Assembly: GCA_010015655.1 (NCBI GenBank)
Contig: ML976776.1
Location: 62,001-126,000, forward strand
Source: Bimuria novae-zelandiae CBS 107.79
Taxonomy: Eukaryota > Ascomycota > Dothideomycetes > Pleosporales > Didymosphaeriaceae
Length of the DNA: 64,000 nt
Direction: 5' to 3'
Shown here: piece by piece, positions 1 through 11,034 of the stretch
Layout of the letters: each line of letters starts with the position of its first letter
Position numbering within the stretch: position 1 is the stretch's first letter
Notes under the pieces: model-generated
The model's input: only the letters and a program-made list of their open reading frames with translations
Told to the model about the DNA's origin: nothing
Database searches by the model: none
Program-made: the position numbers and the translations under genes

Positions 1-258
1 GCTGTTCGGTTCTGTTCAGCATTCAAAAACACCCTTTCTCTTCACCAGTCACCATTCGATGCATCCTGAGGTGGCTCGTCCGTGAACGCGTTTGCAGGTT
101 GTTGTTTTTATGCTGCCAATAACCGTCCTACCCTGTTACAGTCACTGACTCGTACAGAAACAGCATTGAAACCGAATGATAAAGTCGAAACTCCGAGAAG
201 GTCCTTCTTTCGTCGAGCGTTGAACCTCAACCCTGGCTTTTGTCCAGGAGCCGTGGAG

Positions 259-651
259 ATGCGCAACACGTACAAGCAGAAGCCCAAAGACGACAAGAAG
301 CACCGTCTCTCGTACCGCAAGTGCGCTCATTGTGGACTCGAACCATCATTCCTCTTTCCTGAGGCGTACAAGAAGGACTGGAGCGGATACGCTCGCTACT
401 GCACACAATTTGCGTTCGAGTGCCATGTATCAACCGAGCGTCTGAACAAATCAGACCGCAGATCTTGTGTCATCTGCTGGGAGGATAAGGGTGTGTTCGT
501 GAGGCCTATGGACCTAGAAGAATGGGGTGGGCATATGAGGGTGCACTTCAAAGAGGAGGGTTACTGGATGTGCTCGAAAGCGGGAAATACCACGAAAATG
601 GTGCGCAAACATGACTGCCCGTCTAAGACATGTAAGGGGGTCCACTGCTAA
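259..651 (+). CDS. Cys/His-rich hypothetical protein, C-terminal part
   Basis: Not recognised. The open frame from the ATG at 259 gives 130 residues with a basic start followed by paired cysteines and histidines: CAHCG, YCTQFAFEC, CVICW, an HMRVH pair, YWMC and a terminal CPSKTCKGVHC. The spacing suggests two or more zinc-binding sites, one of them CxxC plus HxxxH. The same frame is open upstream to about 70 but without an ATG before 259, and an AG acceptor (tgtccag, ending at 247) precedes it, so this may be the last exon of a gene starting outside the window. A nucleic-acid-binding role is only an inference from the basic, zinc-ligand-rich composition. Confidence 0.45.
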   Translation: MRNTYKQKPKDDKKHRLSYRKCAHCGLEPSFLFPEAYKKDWSGYARYCTQFAFECHVSTERLNKSDRRSCVICWEDKGVFVRPMDLEEWGGHMRVHFKEEGYWMCSKAGNTTKMVRKHDCPSKTCKGVHC

Positions 652-1550
652 GCCCTCACATAAAGCTGAAAGTCGGCTATTGTATTACTGATCCTGGAGT
701 AACACACTGGATATTATGTAGCCACGTGACTGACATCAGAGGTGGTATACATGGAAGGTGCTACCTGGGTGCACGGACTAGGGACTCAACAAATTACTCT
801 CCCCCGCTCTCGCTTCTTCTCTCTGCTCAACGGCAGACTCCTCACTCAGCACACTCTTTTCTGCAGATAGCAATACAGCTTGTTGTCCTCATATGCCTGT
901 CTGCTTACATATTACCTCTAGTCCTCGTGGCCGACTTTCAGCTTCACGCGGGAGCGAGATTGCCAGACATTCCACGGTACTGTGTAAGCTGATAGTTCAT
1001 GTTCGGACTCGACCGGCACTGGAAACACTTAGTGATTCGTTCCGACTGCTGATGGGATTCTTCTTACCGGGTCGATTTTTGGTTATACATTTACTCACTT
1101 TCAGCCACACGTGCAATGTGGTTCTCATTAATTCTTCTGGTGATCGACTTGGATATTAGCAACTGAGACGGGACTAGGGAAGCGCGGTTGGTCTATTGCC
1201 ACCAGAAAGGGGTCTACCCATCCATGAATGGCTCAAGACTGAAGCGCGAAATCAAGGAAGCGAACGTAACGACTGTTCAACACTGTTCAGCTGTTTGGAT
1301 TCTTACGAAGGCAATATGTCTCGTACGCTGAAATTCTCCGTCTCGCAACTCTTGCCGTCACTGAAAGAATGTGTCATTAGCCCGGTTCCTGTGCCGTCAG
1401 TACAAGTACTGACATTCAACCAGGGGTCTGGAAGCCTAGTTCGATGGCTAAGAGAACTTTATGCTGTACCGGAGGGCAAACTAGTCGGCCGAACCGCACC
1501 TGCATCGGGCTATGATGATTCGCGCACGATAAACACTTCTGGGCCACTAC
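652..1550. other. Intergenic, no gene recognised
   Basis: Normal GC content and no open frame with a recognisable domain. One plus-strand frame from about 1196 runs into the terminal repeat of the hAT element at 1559 and ends inside it, so it is not a convincing gene. No RNA gene or repeat is evident. Confidence 0.6.
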
Positions 1551-1558
1551 GCGATATG
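1551..1558. repeat. 8-bp target-site duplication, left copy (gcgatatg)
   Basis: gcgatatg lies immediately outside the left terminal repeat and is repeated exactly at 5107-5114 outside the right one. Eight base pairs is the duplication length made by hAT transposases. Confidence 0.93.
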
Positions 1559-1585
1559 CAGCGCTTTCAACGTACAGTACTACGC
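1559..1585 (+). repeat. hAT left terminal inverted repeat
   Basis: Begins cagcgctttcaacg. It matches the reverse complement of 5080-5106 at 26 of 27 positions; the single difference is A against C near the inner end. It begins with CAG, as hAT ends commonly do. Confidence 0.93.
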
Positions 1586-2429
1586 CACGTACAGTACGAC
1601 CAGTAGGGTGAATTGAGCCGTAGGGACGTACGGGCACCTCGACCCGTACAGGGCACCGTCCGTAGTAATTTTCGAAACCGTACTTACGGGTGTGCAGTAC
1701 TACGTTAGATAGATTTTAGGTAGTAATTAGCGTGCTATTAGTAGACTTTACTTATATCCTTATCTAACTTCTAGCGTAATAATAGCTTATTACTAAAAGC
1801 TTATATAATGCTAGTAGAGTAGAATTTATTATAAAGTTTTATTAATCTTGTACTTTTACCTATATATATTTATTAACAGTAAATTAATTATTATAAATTA
1901 GTTTATTATAATTAGAAGCTTATAGTTTACCTTTTTATAGGTATTATCCTCTTTATCCTCGCAGCTATATTACTATGCTACGTTTAAAATAAGAGTAGCT
2001 ATTACTACATTAATAAAGAGCTTTAAGTCCTTAAATAATTTATTATTAGTATCTAAAGCGCCTTTTAAAGTTAAGGTCTTTATAGCGTTTTATACCTAGC
2101 CTAGTAAGCTACAGGCCTTAAATTTTTATTTTAACGTTAATTAGACTTACTTTTAGCATAGTAAGAAGCTCTTAAATCTTATAAATTAAGTATAAGGTTA
2201 AGAGTAAAGTATAAGTACTGAATAAATATAAAATTATATTTATTTAGACGTATAGTACGGAGCTTAATTTTATTAATAATACTAAGGTATAGTTAACGCT
2301 ATTTCTCTATAATAAGTACTATATAAGTAAAAAAATCCTTATTATTAGATAATTAATAGAACCTTTTATATTAAGAAGCAATTATAAAAGGGTTATAATA
2401 TTAATTTAAATATTAGCATATTGTATCGG

Positions 2430-2830
2430 CGCAGGTCACTCAAAGGATCGATGTTGGCGTATCTCCTAGCAGAGGCATGTGGGAGTGCGTGTATAAGAAT
2501 GTAGCCTCGAATGAATTAAGTGCCTATAGGCCTGGTACGAAAGGATACGGAAAAGGTACTGAACTACAAAAGCCCCAAGCTCCTCTAAATACACCTCTTC
2601 CCAGATGGCTAGCTAGCACATAACTGCCATAGGTTGACCGTCGGTCTGATGGATCCGAAATAGGTCCGAATCGGATTCGTAGTTCCCCATCGGTCTGATA
2701 GATCCGAAATTGGTCCGATACGGATGAGTGTCGGTTTTCGGATGATCTCGAATCCTGTCTTGACTGGCCAAGGGTTCTCGTGTCGACGAGCGATTGTTCC
2801 TGTTACACATATTACTTTCACCTAAAGCTC
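2430..2830. other. GC-normal island inside the decayed hAT, with two 49-bp-spaced repeats
   Basis: The AT-rich, RIP-like composition stops near 2430 and resumes near 2840. Within the island two similar ~36-bp units start at 2642 and 2691 (49-bp period), each beginning cggtctgat and containing gatccgaaa and ggtccga. A short frame on the minus strand (2609-2821) covers them and gives the repeated phrase IRP/ISD plus DRWG, but I do not recognise a protein. It may be a spared part of the transposon or a later insertion; the ends show at most a weak inverted match (tcggcgcag against ctgcgggcga). Confidence 0.5.
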
Positions 2831-5079
2831 TGCGGGCGAGTACTTTATAATAATATACTATTATTATTATTACTAAAGATAGTAGTAACCTCTCTTACAT
2901 TTATAAGTAAAAGAAAGAGTTATAGTTAGCATATATAAATTAAGTAGTAATTAATAACTTAAGCTTTAATATATTAGTATATTTATTAATAAAGGGGCTT
3001 ACTAACTTAAAACTAAACCTTACTATTTTACGCCCTACTTATAAGCCTTACTACTTTTTTAAAATACGTAATAACGCGTTTTAAGAATAGAAAGTAAGAA
3101 ATTTAAAGTATTTTAAGTGCTTTAGTAAGTAAAATAAGCGTAAGTTACAATATATAGAGCTTACTAAATAATATAGACTTTTTAAGAGTTATTACTTATT
3201 TTATTAGTAAGTAGTACTAGCGCTATGCTAAGACCCTAAAAATAGGTAGATTTAAAAGAACTAATAAAGATCTAAACCTTGCTAACGCGCGATTTAAATA
3301 CTAAATATTAATAATATAAATTACTTATGGCTTTTGAAGCTCTATTTTATAATTATATAGGCGCTATATAAGCTTAAATTATCCTTTACGTTATCCGCGA
3401 GTACAATTTTACTTAGAAACTTTATTACTTTATAAGGGATAATGCTGCCAATAATAGAATAATATTATTAATAAGCTTAGAGCTATTACGCTTAAGGATC
3501 TCTATATTAGTACTTAGTACTTAATATATTATATAGAGTTTATAATTAATTTTATTATAAAAGCTTTTATATATAGTAATAGTGTTAGTAAATTTAAAGA
3601 AGAATTAGCTTAGTTATTACTTAAAAAGTTATATATTTTATTATATAGTGAGAGTGCTGTTAGCAAGCTCTATAATATTATAAACATAATTTATAATATT
3701 TATAAAAGAAGGTGCCTTTTTTTTTTTAAATATATAGCGCTTAGTACTTAATAAGAATAAGTTTTTTGGCTTTTTTACCTTTAATTTAGTTAAAGATAAT
3801 AATATTTACTAGTATAATATTTATCTTATATTATTGTACTATAATAAGCTTTATAAGCCTATTTAATAATTTTTTAAGCGCGTCTAAAATAACGTCTTTA
3901 CTATAAATAATAAATACTCCCCTATAATTAACGCGCTATTAGACGACGAGCAAGATAAATTTTTTATTATAATATAGGTCTTAAAGGCATTTTATAATAA
4001 AATAAAGTTACTAGAGGTTAACGCTAGTAGTAGTAGATTTAAAAGCTTATAATAAATAATTATTAACTTATAAGAAATTTACTCGTTTTTTTAGTAATAA
4101 TAATAAAAATTGTATTTATTAAATTAAGGGCTTTAAGTATTATAATTATATAGTTTTTAGCGTTGCACTTGCCTTTAAGAAGCTTATTCTTAACACCTTA
4201 CTATTACTATATTATGTTACCATCACCTTCTACTCGTTTTTATAACTATTTTAGTTTAAGACCTACTAGCGAAGGCATAAGCTATAGCATAAAAAGGTAG
4301 AAAAGTCTATTAAGGACGTCTTTAAATAATACTTAGAGGTAAAAAATCTTTATAAAAGAAATAATAATAAGTAGCTACTTAAACTACTTAGTAAACGTAA
4401 CGTTCTTAGCGCGTACGCTAGCAATAATTATAAAATTTATATAATATAAGTTAATAATTACTTTTTTATTAGTAAAAAGAGCTTTAAGTAGTAAAAATAT
4501 ATAACTTCGCTAGATAAGTACTTTAATAGTCTTTATAAGGATAAACTTACTATGTTAGCGTCCCTTAATTTAGTAGCTCTACTCTAAGATCTACACCGCT
4601 AGTGGACGGAGATAGGGCAGAAACGTTACCTAATCGTCTATAAAATGGCTATGGATCACCTCTCCGTGCCAGCCACCTCGTGCGACTGCGAGCGCTGTTT
4701 CTCCTCCGCCAAACGTACAGTCACGTGCGATCGCAACTCACTGTCCCTAGCGGTGATAGGAGCTCTCCAGCTTTAAAAGAACTGGCTGAGGAGAGACGCC
4801 GTCACGAGTTACCTCACCTAGCTAGTTGCCCACATCATCAAGAAGGATGGAGAGCAGCAGAAGGAGCAGAAGGAGGGCGACGACGTCGCCAACGAGCTCC
4901 CTAGCGACCTCTCTACTAAGGTCCTTCCCGATTAGGCAATTTCTATATACTCTACGGCCCGTACGGCCAGAAATTGTACCTCTACGCTGTACGTAACGCA
5001 CCTCCCTCACTGCCTTGGTGTGCCGTACGTACGTATTTCCCCCTACTACCCGCACGAACGTACAGGAGCTCGGTGCGGT

Positions 5080-5106
5080 GCGGAGTACTGTACGTTGAAA
5101 GCGCTG
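5080..5106 (-). repeat. hAT right terminal inverted repeat
   Basis: Reverse complement of the left terminal repeat with one mismatch; it ends gttgaaagcgctg, followed directly by the second gcgatatg copy. Confidence 0.93.
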
Positions 5107-5114
5107 GCGATATG
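5107..5114. repeat. 8-bp target-site duplication, right copy (gcgatatg)
   Basis: Exact copy of 1551-1558. Both ends of the element are thus intact and its boundaries are certain to the base. Confidence 0.93.
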
Positions 5115-5444
5115 TTTGAGCTAAAGTAAGGGTTGGACACAGATGGAGCTGCGAAGGTTCTTTGCAGTAGTGTTGTGTGCATGGTTGAGCAGTGTCGCTG
5201 TTGCATTTGACAATGCGCGACTATGGGAATCGCGGGCCCTGTCGATGGCCGACATACCATCGTGTGACGTAAGTACCTCAATTCGCTAACATGCACGCAG
5301 ACAGCGTCTGTGCAAGCTCTGTGTTCGGACATTGGCAGGTCAGATCGTCAAGAGCGCAGCCGGTAGGTGGCACGGTGAGGAATAAACAGGAGATCTATTA
5401 CAACGTCAATTCATATCGAATAGATACGACTCTGCACGTGCACC

Positions 5445-5812
5445 ATGGCGGATACGTTAGACACGGCAAAAGTCCAAGCAGAACTCTGCCAATTCGACAA
5501 CGGCTCCAAATTACGCGACCTCTACGTCTACACCATAACCTGCTACGTGATAGCAGCTGTCTTCATCGGTCTCTGGATAGTCGGTCGAGTCACGACCCGA
5601 AGGCTGGCTTTCGACGACTACATCGTTGTCGCAGCATTCGTACTCACCACTATCCCACTAGGACTAGTTTTAAAGATGGCAGGAACAGGTTTCGGCAGGC
5701 ATCTTTGGGACCTATAATATGGGCAATTATTCCAGAACTTGCGATTCTTCTACATCGCCTGGACTACATTTGGCCAGACCCGAATCGTCACATACTGTAG
5801 AATCCTTCAAGT
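5445..5812 (+). pseudogene. Broken PTH11/rhodopsin-domain membrane protein, N-terminal remnant
   Basis: The frame from the ATG at 5445 encodes a membrane segment (YVIAAVFIGLWIVGRVTTRR), then LAFDDYIVVAAF and GTGFGRHLWDL, which is the N-terminal part of the fungal rhodopsin domain found in PTH11-like receptors (known consensus: R-x-DDY and G-G/H-W). Directly after WDL comes a TAA stop where the family has a lysine or glutamine. The same frame continues with YGQLFQNLRFFYIAW, clearly still the family, then loses several residues and stops again near 5812. None of the remaining transmembrane helices can be found. One stop, one apparent deletion and a missing C-terminus mark it as a pseudogene lying 330 bp from a transposon. 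Confidence 0.75.
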
Positions 5813-6417
5813 AATTTAATATGAATACTCACTATTATTTAGTGCGAGCGAGAACTTCTTCACGGTGCTATGACAACAATGAGAATCCCGTAATCTCTTA
5901 GGGAAGATACTCTCAAGACATTGTACTTAACCCAAATTCACCGCACAGGACCCCGAGGTTAAAGTTCGCTCAATGATCAGCCACAAAAGGGCTTCCTAGT
6001 ATCGCAATCACAGAAAGAAACCCGAACATCGCGAACTGCAGCTCCGATCTGCAATAAACAAAGAAACTTATCCCCCTGCCACAGTAAAATAATCAAGCTT
6101 TCACCCGCCCCAGGAACCGGTACTCAATCCGGCTATTTCTCTGGGCAAATGGATTGCCGGCTCCAATAAGAACGCACCGCGCTACCCATGGCCGGATAGG
6201 AAACCTATACATATACCGCCATATTAATTAACCTCAAAACTCATGGAGATCACGACGCACGATAGTTCAATTGCTCTACATAGATTGTGGAGTGATTCTA
6301 ATATCGGATCGCGGCTCTGCACGCTCCCCCACATTCAAGTGCCACACTGGACCACTTATATGACAATGCCACCCTGAGTCTTGGAGGGGAGTAGAGTTTC
6401 GGGACTGACGGTGCAAG
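5813..6417. other. Intergenic; upstream region of the esterase gene
   Basis: No gene recognised. A TATA-like tatatgac lies at about 6357-6364, roughly 55 bp before the esterase ATG. The rest is unremarkable GC-normal DNA. Confidence 0.5.
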
Positions 6418-7850
6418 ATGATACCCTCTTCGCTACTCTCAATCGCCCTTGCAACGCTCGCATTCTTTCCTCCACCGCTGTGTGCGCTTACGCTCGGGAA
6501 GCGTCAGGATGGGTACCACTGGGTGACAACCTGGACGAGTATGCCTCAGCTAGTGGAGTCAAACAACATGCCTCCATCGCAGTTCGTAAGCCTTCCTTCC
6601 ACCGCCGCACCCAAACATCTCAAGTGATTAACACTCCACAATGAAGGCCTCCGGCGGCGTCCTCAAAGACGCAACTCTCCGCCAAACATTCCACATGACC
6701 ATCGCAGCGCCCAAGATCAAAATCGCCATCTCAAACACCTTCGGCGGATCCGACCTCCCCATCACCGCGGGCTCAGTCGGCCTCCCAACCGGCGGCGCTG
6801 CAGGCGTCTCCGGCATCGAAGCCTCGCCCCTCGCCGCTATTACCGTTGGTGGAAAAGCTTCGTTCACGGTGCCGCGCGGCCAGGTCGTCGTCAGTGACGA
6901 GATTAACTTCGAAGTCAAAGCGCAGCAGAACATTGCTGTGAGTTTGTACAGCCAGGCAGGACAGAGCGGGAACAGCATCACCGGGCATCCTGGAAGTCGG
7001 ACGACGAGCTGGTTCGTGAAGGGCAATGCGGTTAATTCGACGACAATGAGCGGGACGATCAGTGTGCACTGGTACGCTTAGCAACTACTTTCATCACTTT
7101 AGAGAGGGTTGATAGGATGTGATGTACTAAACAAGACGTGATAGGTACTTCGTCTCCGCGGTCCACGCCTACGTGCCTAGCACCACCAGCTCGATGATCA
7201 TAATCGGGGACTCCATAACCGATGGCCGCGGCTCCGAAGACAGTACGTCCCTCCTTCCCTTCTCCATTCTCTCCCACCCATCTATCCTCCTAACCACCCC
7301 TTTCCCAGACAAAAACAATCGCTGGCCCGACCTCCTCCTCGCCCGCCTCCAAACCACCAACCACACCAACATCGCCATCGGCAACCAAGCCGCGGGCGGC
7401 AACGCCGTCCTCTCTGGCGGTCTCGGCCCGACGGCCCTCTCCCGCTACAAGCGCGACGCCCTCGAGCAGCCCGGCGTAAAATACGTGATGCTCTTCGAAG
7501 GCGTCAACGATATTGGCGGCGGCGCCTCGGGAAGCGCTCTCATCAACGCCTTCAAGACCATCACGGCCGACGCCAAGCGCGCCGGGCTAGTCACCATCGG
7601 CGCGACCATCACGCCGTTCGGGGGCAACAGTTACTACTCTGCGCAGCACGAGCAGGCGCGGAGGCAGGTCAATGATTTTGTGAAGGCGAAGGGAAATTTT
7701 GACTGGGTTGTGGATTTTGCGGGTGCGATTGAGAATAAAGGGGATGTGACCAGGATGGATGCAAAGTACAATGGGGGGGATGGGTTGCATCCGAATGTCG
7801 CGGGGTATCAGGCCATGGCGAATGCGTTTCCTCTGGAGGTCTTCACTTGA
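6418..7850 (+). CDS. Secreted SGNH/GDSL-type esterase
   Basis: Four exons: 6418-6585, 6647-7071, 7145-7242, 7309-7850, giving 410 residues. Introns of 61, 73 and 66 bp all have GT-AG ends; the second carries a tactaa branch-like site. The first ~25 residues form a signal peptide (SSLLSIALATLAFFPPPLCA), so the enzyme is probably exported. The catalytic serine is in GDSIT (about Ser221), the block III asparagine in GVND (about 297), and the Asp/His pair in DGLHP (about 388 and 391), the complete SGNH set. The ~190 residues before the serine form an extra N-terminal domain with HWVTTWTSMPQ and HPGSRTTSW, typical of fungal members. It should hydrolyse esters, perhaps acetyl or acyl groups on wall polysaccharides or lipids; the substrate is not evident. 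The third intron is a multiple of three and has no stop, so it is easily missed. Confidence 0.9.
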
Positions 7851-8190
7851 GATAGGGAAAACACGTGAAGGAAGAATGAGAATGTACATAGGTAGTAGAC
7901 GCAGAATGGCGGTGGTGTACATAAGAGGAAGGCGAAAGGTACATGTATAGGAGTCGGACTGAGTGTAAAGAAATTTCCATCGTGACATAACGTCTCAGTG
8001 CAATCGCATCGAACGACCCACAAGAACTCGAAGGGCACCCATCTTGTCGTAGCAACACCGCCTCTTTAGTCGTTATAGATGCCGCTCACGAAGGACAGAA
8101 GCATGCGCGGAGAACGAAATGCGGGAACCAGCACAGCGGGTAGTACAGGTAGCCTTCGATGCACTCGGGATCGACCGGTGCGTCCTCATG
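7851..8190. other. Intergenic between convergent genes
   Basis: The 340 bp between the stop codons of the esterase (+) and the aquaporin (-) should hold both 3' ends. No further gene is seen. Confidence 0.55.
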
Positions 8191-9630
8191 TCAGGAGCTT
8201 AATCTCGAGCTGTATTCCGTGCCACCAGATTCTGCGCTTGGACCGCTGCGATAGCTTTGTTCCGACGCTTCCTCGTATCGTGACTCGGGGTAGGATCTCG
8301 AACGTGAGTGTGTGGAGAGAGAGCTCGTGCGGTGTTCGGCGGAGTTGTGACCATCACCGCCATGACGAAAGGCTGCAGAAGGCTTATTGGGCAGATCCGA
8401 CAATAGTATTGTTCCAGTATCCGCGGATGTGGTCCCACTAATGTCGTAGCGAGGAAGACTTGACTTGTGCAGCTCAGATACCCGCCTGTTAATGGGATGG
8501 AATGGAGGCAAGAAGTCAGACTCGTTGGCTCCGTCGGTGGTTACGTGCCCTAGGGCCCTGTTAGTATGAGCGCAGGCATTCAGAATGGGGACAGATGTAT
8601 AACTTACTTCCACGTGAAGGACCTTGGGTCTCCTCCTCAGTATAGCGCTCCTCGTAGACGACGTCGCGTCCGTCACTGTCGGCACCGGGGTTGGCCGTCT
8701 CATACTCAAGGGCCTTGATCATTCGATAGAAGAGCACGGCAATAATAGCCCCAAGGAGAGGCCCAATCCAGTAAATCCAATGGTACCCGTCGAACTTTCC
8801 CAGAACAACGTCAGGGCCAAGGGATCGGGCCGGGTTTAGCGAGCCGCCGGTGAAGAACACAGCTGCTCAAATTAGTACAACGTTCTTGCAGCCCGTAGGC
8901 GGCGTAGCTTACCAGCCAGTTCGGCGATAAAGAGCGCAAGACCGATGCCAATGGGCGCGAGAAATGTAGCTCGATGCTTCTCCGCAGCCAACATGAAGAT
9001 GGCAAAGATGAGCTCAGCGGTGCAGATTGCCTCAATGAATACACCTCGTGTAACCGAAACATTGCTTGCCAGTGTGGTTCGGACCGCCAACGGACCTGGA
9101 AGTAGCCCTGACACGATTGCAGCTGCCGCGATGCCTCCAAGGATTTGGGCAACGATGAGCAGAAACGCCTTCATCCATCCGATGGCACCAATCAAAGCTA
9201 GAGCTACTGATACCTGTAGGAAATTAGCGTGTGTTAACCCATAATTAATTGATTTGTGATGACTGATGGGGTAGATACGTACAGCAGGGTTGAAGAGCCC
9301 TCCACTGATGCGGAAAAAGATCCACACATTGACAAGCAACGAGAATCCGAAGGCCAGAGAGATGTAGAGGAGCGTGGAAGTACTTGCTGGACTGTCGACA
9401 ATGTCATTGGGAGGTGTGTTTGCGACTTGAGTAGCGGCGAATGCGAAGGTCAGAAAGAGCGCAGTGCCAACGAACTCGACGAGCATGGAGACGAACAAAT
9501 GGCGCACTCTGTTTGGAAGCCATGAGAAGCCTGGCAAGCGCTTTTCGCCGGGCCGGTTTGGATCCTCGGTGTATGTTGCCTTCATTCCCGGTAGAACCAT
9601 AAAGCTGTCGGCTGGCCTGTTGACATTCAT
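8191..9630 (-). CDS. Aquaporin / aquaglyceroporin (MIP family) with long C-terminal tail
   Basis: Four exons on the minus strand: 9630-9283, 9213-8913, 8862-8608, 8549-8191; 420 residues. Introns are 69, 50 and 58 bp, and the last has a ctaac branch site about 10 bases before its acceptor. Both pore motifs are intact: FNPAV (about 113-117) and LNPARS (about 225-230), with the selectivity arginine after the second. Six hydrophobic helices fit a plasma- or vacuolar-membrane water/solute channel. The first ~50 residues form a cytosolic N-terminus. After the last helix there is a ~150-residue hydrophilic tail rich in Ser, Glu, Arg and His, unusually long for MIP proteins but known among fungal ones; a regulatory or phosphorylated tail is inferred. 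Intron 1 splits the codons right after the first NPA. Water versus glycerol preference cannot be read from what I see. Confidence 0.92.
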
Positions 9631-11034
9631 TGGAGTCGGGTTAGGAAGAGTGGTGTTCTAATAGTTGTGATGTGGGTCGCTGACGGAAGCGTCCGAGACG
9701 CGTTGTCTTTGAGGGAGAAACAGGCCAAGTAGGAAATGACAGCGGAGCAAATGATAGGAGAGTGATGAGATGGTTGCAGTATTAGGATGAAGGTTTGATG
9801 TACGCTGTGCCGTAAAAATGTAGTAGTTATACAAAGACGAGGGACGTAGAGAAGGAAGCTCGGCGCGATAAGGAGAACAACATGACGCGATGAGATTCGG
9901 AAGGGGAAGGGGAAGTGGCAGCCACGAAGAAGCATGAGGAGCCACCTGCTGTTGGCAGGTGCTTCCCCGCTGTACAGATAGAACGTGCGGAGTAGGGTCA
10001 ATTTTCTGCAGGTGCGGCTGTGGTTTATCCAGAATATAATCTATCGGAACAAAAAGATGGGGCCGCACAGCATCGGTCTATACATTTGTCCCGAAAGTTG
10101 TTCTGCTTTTGGGACAGCTTGGCCTGGCATTGGTATTCAGCGTTCTTACTCCCAGTCTGGACGTAGACGGTGAGGCTAGATGACGGGAACGGAAAAGATA
10201 GTGAAAGTCTCCCGGCCTGAGTGTCTCGAGGTCTGCCCTGAGCATGTCTCGCGTACAAGCTGCTTCCGGGGAAGGCTTCACCGGCTTCTAAGCCGACGAA
10301 GACCTGAGCGTGTCTCAAGGGCAAAACACAAAAAATACACAAGACGGTTTATGCATGTACGAGACCACATTTTCTCGTCGCACGACTTCGCGAATATGGT
10401 CAACGAACAACGGCTCTCGCGTCAAGGTAGAAGTGGGCCATAAAGGCAAGAGTTTATACCGGGAAAAGGTAGCAAGTAACCCCAGGATAGATGATACAAC
10501 TGCGTGATTTCGATTGCGAACATAGATTTGTATAGCCAGCATTCAGCTTTACGCTAGAGAACGGGTGCCTGCAAGCGGCGGGGAGTGAATGAAGGGTGAC
10601 AGAAACGAGCTGTCGTCCCGAGGCACTTTGTCCACTGTGCTAGCGCCGCATGGTGTGCAGGCGGAGGCGGAGACCTGGAAGCCCAAACGCACATGTGCAA
10701 ATGCAGCAACCCTCTTTCCTCGCGCGACTGTGTTTTTGACGTGTCTCCTGTCACCCGTTCCTTCCTCCTGTTTTCTTGTAATCTCTTTGCCGCGCCTTTA
10801 CCTCCTCGTGTTTCGTTGCCGTACGTGTCTTGGTCAGACCACACCCCGCGCGTCACATTACCGCATCATCGACCTGCCCGCGTGCTGCCTCTCGACCGGG
10901 CTGCATTGCGCCTTCGCGCTCGCCGAAGCTTCGAGACGTGCCTGCCGGATGTGTGTACCATTCTAGAGCTTAATAGGACTTTGCTGTCCCCAGAACGTCC
11001 TCTCGCACAGCACCGTTAATCGCCGACGCCCAAC
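9631..11034. promoter_or_regulatory. Shared upstream region of the divergent aquaporin and PA-RING genes
   Basis: 1.4 kb between the two start codons. Several short open frames on both strands overlap each other and show no domain, so I read this as promoters plus 5' leaders. No specific factor site is claimed. Confidence 0.5.

Larger units (their letters stand above)
1559..5106 (+). mobile_element. RIP-degraded hAT-superfamily DNA transposon
   Basis: This 3,548-bp element is bounded by inverted repeats and an exact 8-bp duplication. About 4590-4790 (plus) still reads as the hAT C-terminal dimerisation region: a frame with MDHLSVPATSCDCERCFSSA, then a RNSLS motif, and after an in-frame stop a KNWLR segment. 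That is the family signature of a Pro-Ala-Ser-ER core followed by F-S and RnsLs. Upstream the DNA is very AT-rich and broken by stop codons in every frame, as expected after RIP, so no intact transposase remains. Two stretches escaped: the terminal regions and an island at about 2430-2830. It is a non-autonomous relic. Confidence 0.9.

Noticed and set aside
1196..1606. Open frame of 136 codons ending in the hAT element
   Set aside because: No domain, and its end is supplied by the transposon terminal repeat.
8550..8560. Acceptor aacag at 8558-8560 for the third aquaporin intron
   Set aside because: It gives an immediate stop (TAG). The acceptor eight bases further (ctag, ending at 8550) keeps phase and lies at the usual distance from the ctaac branch site.
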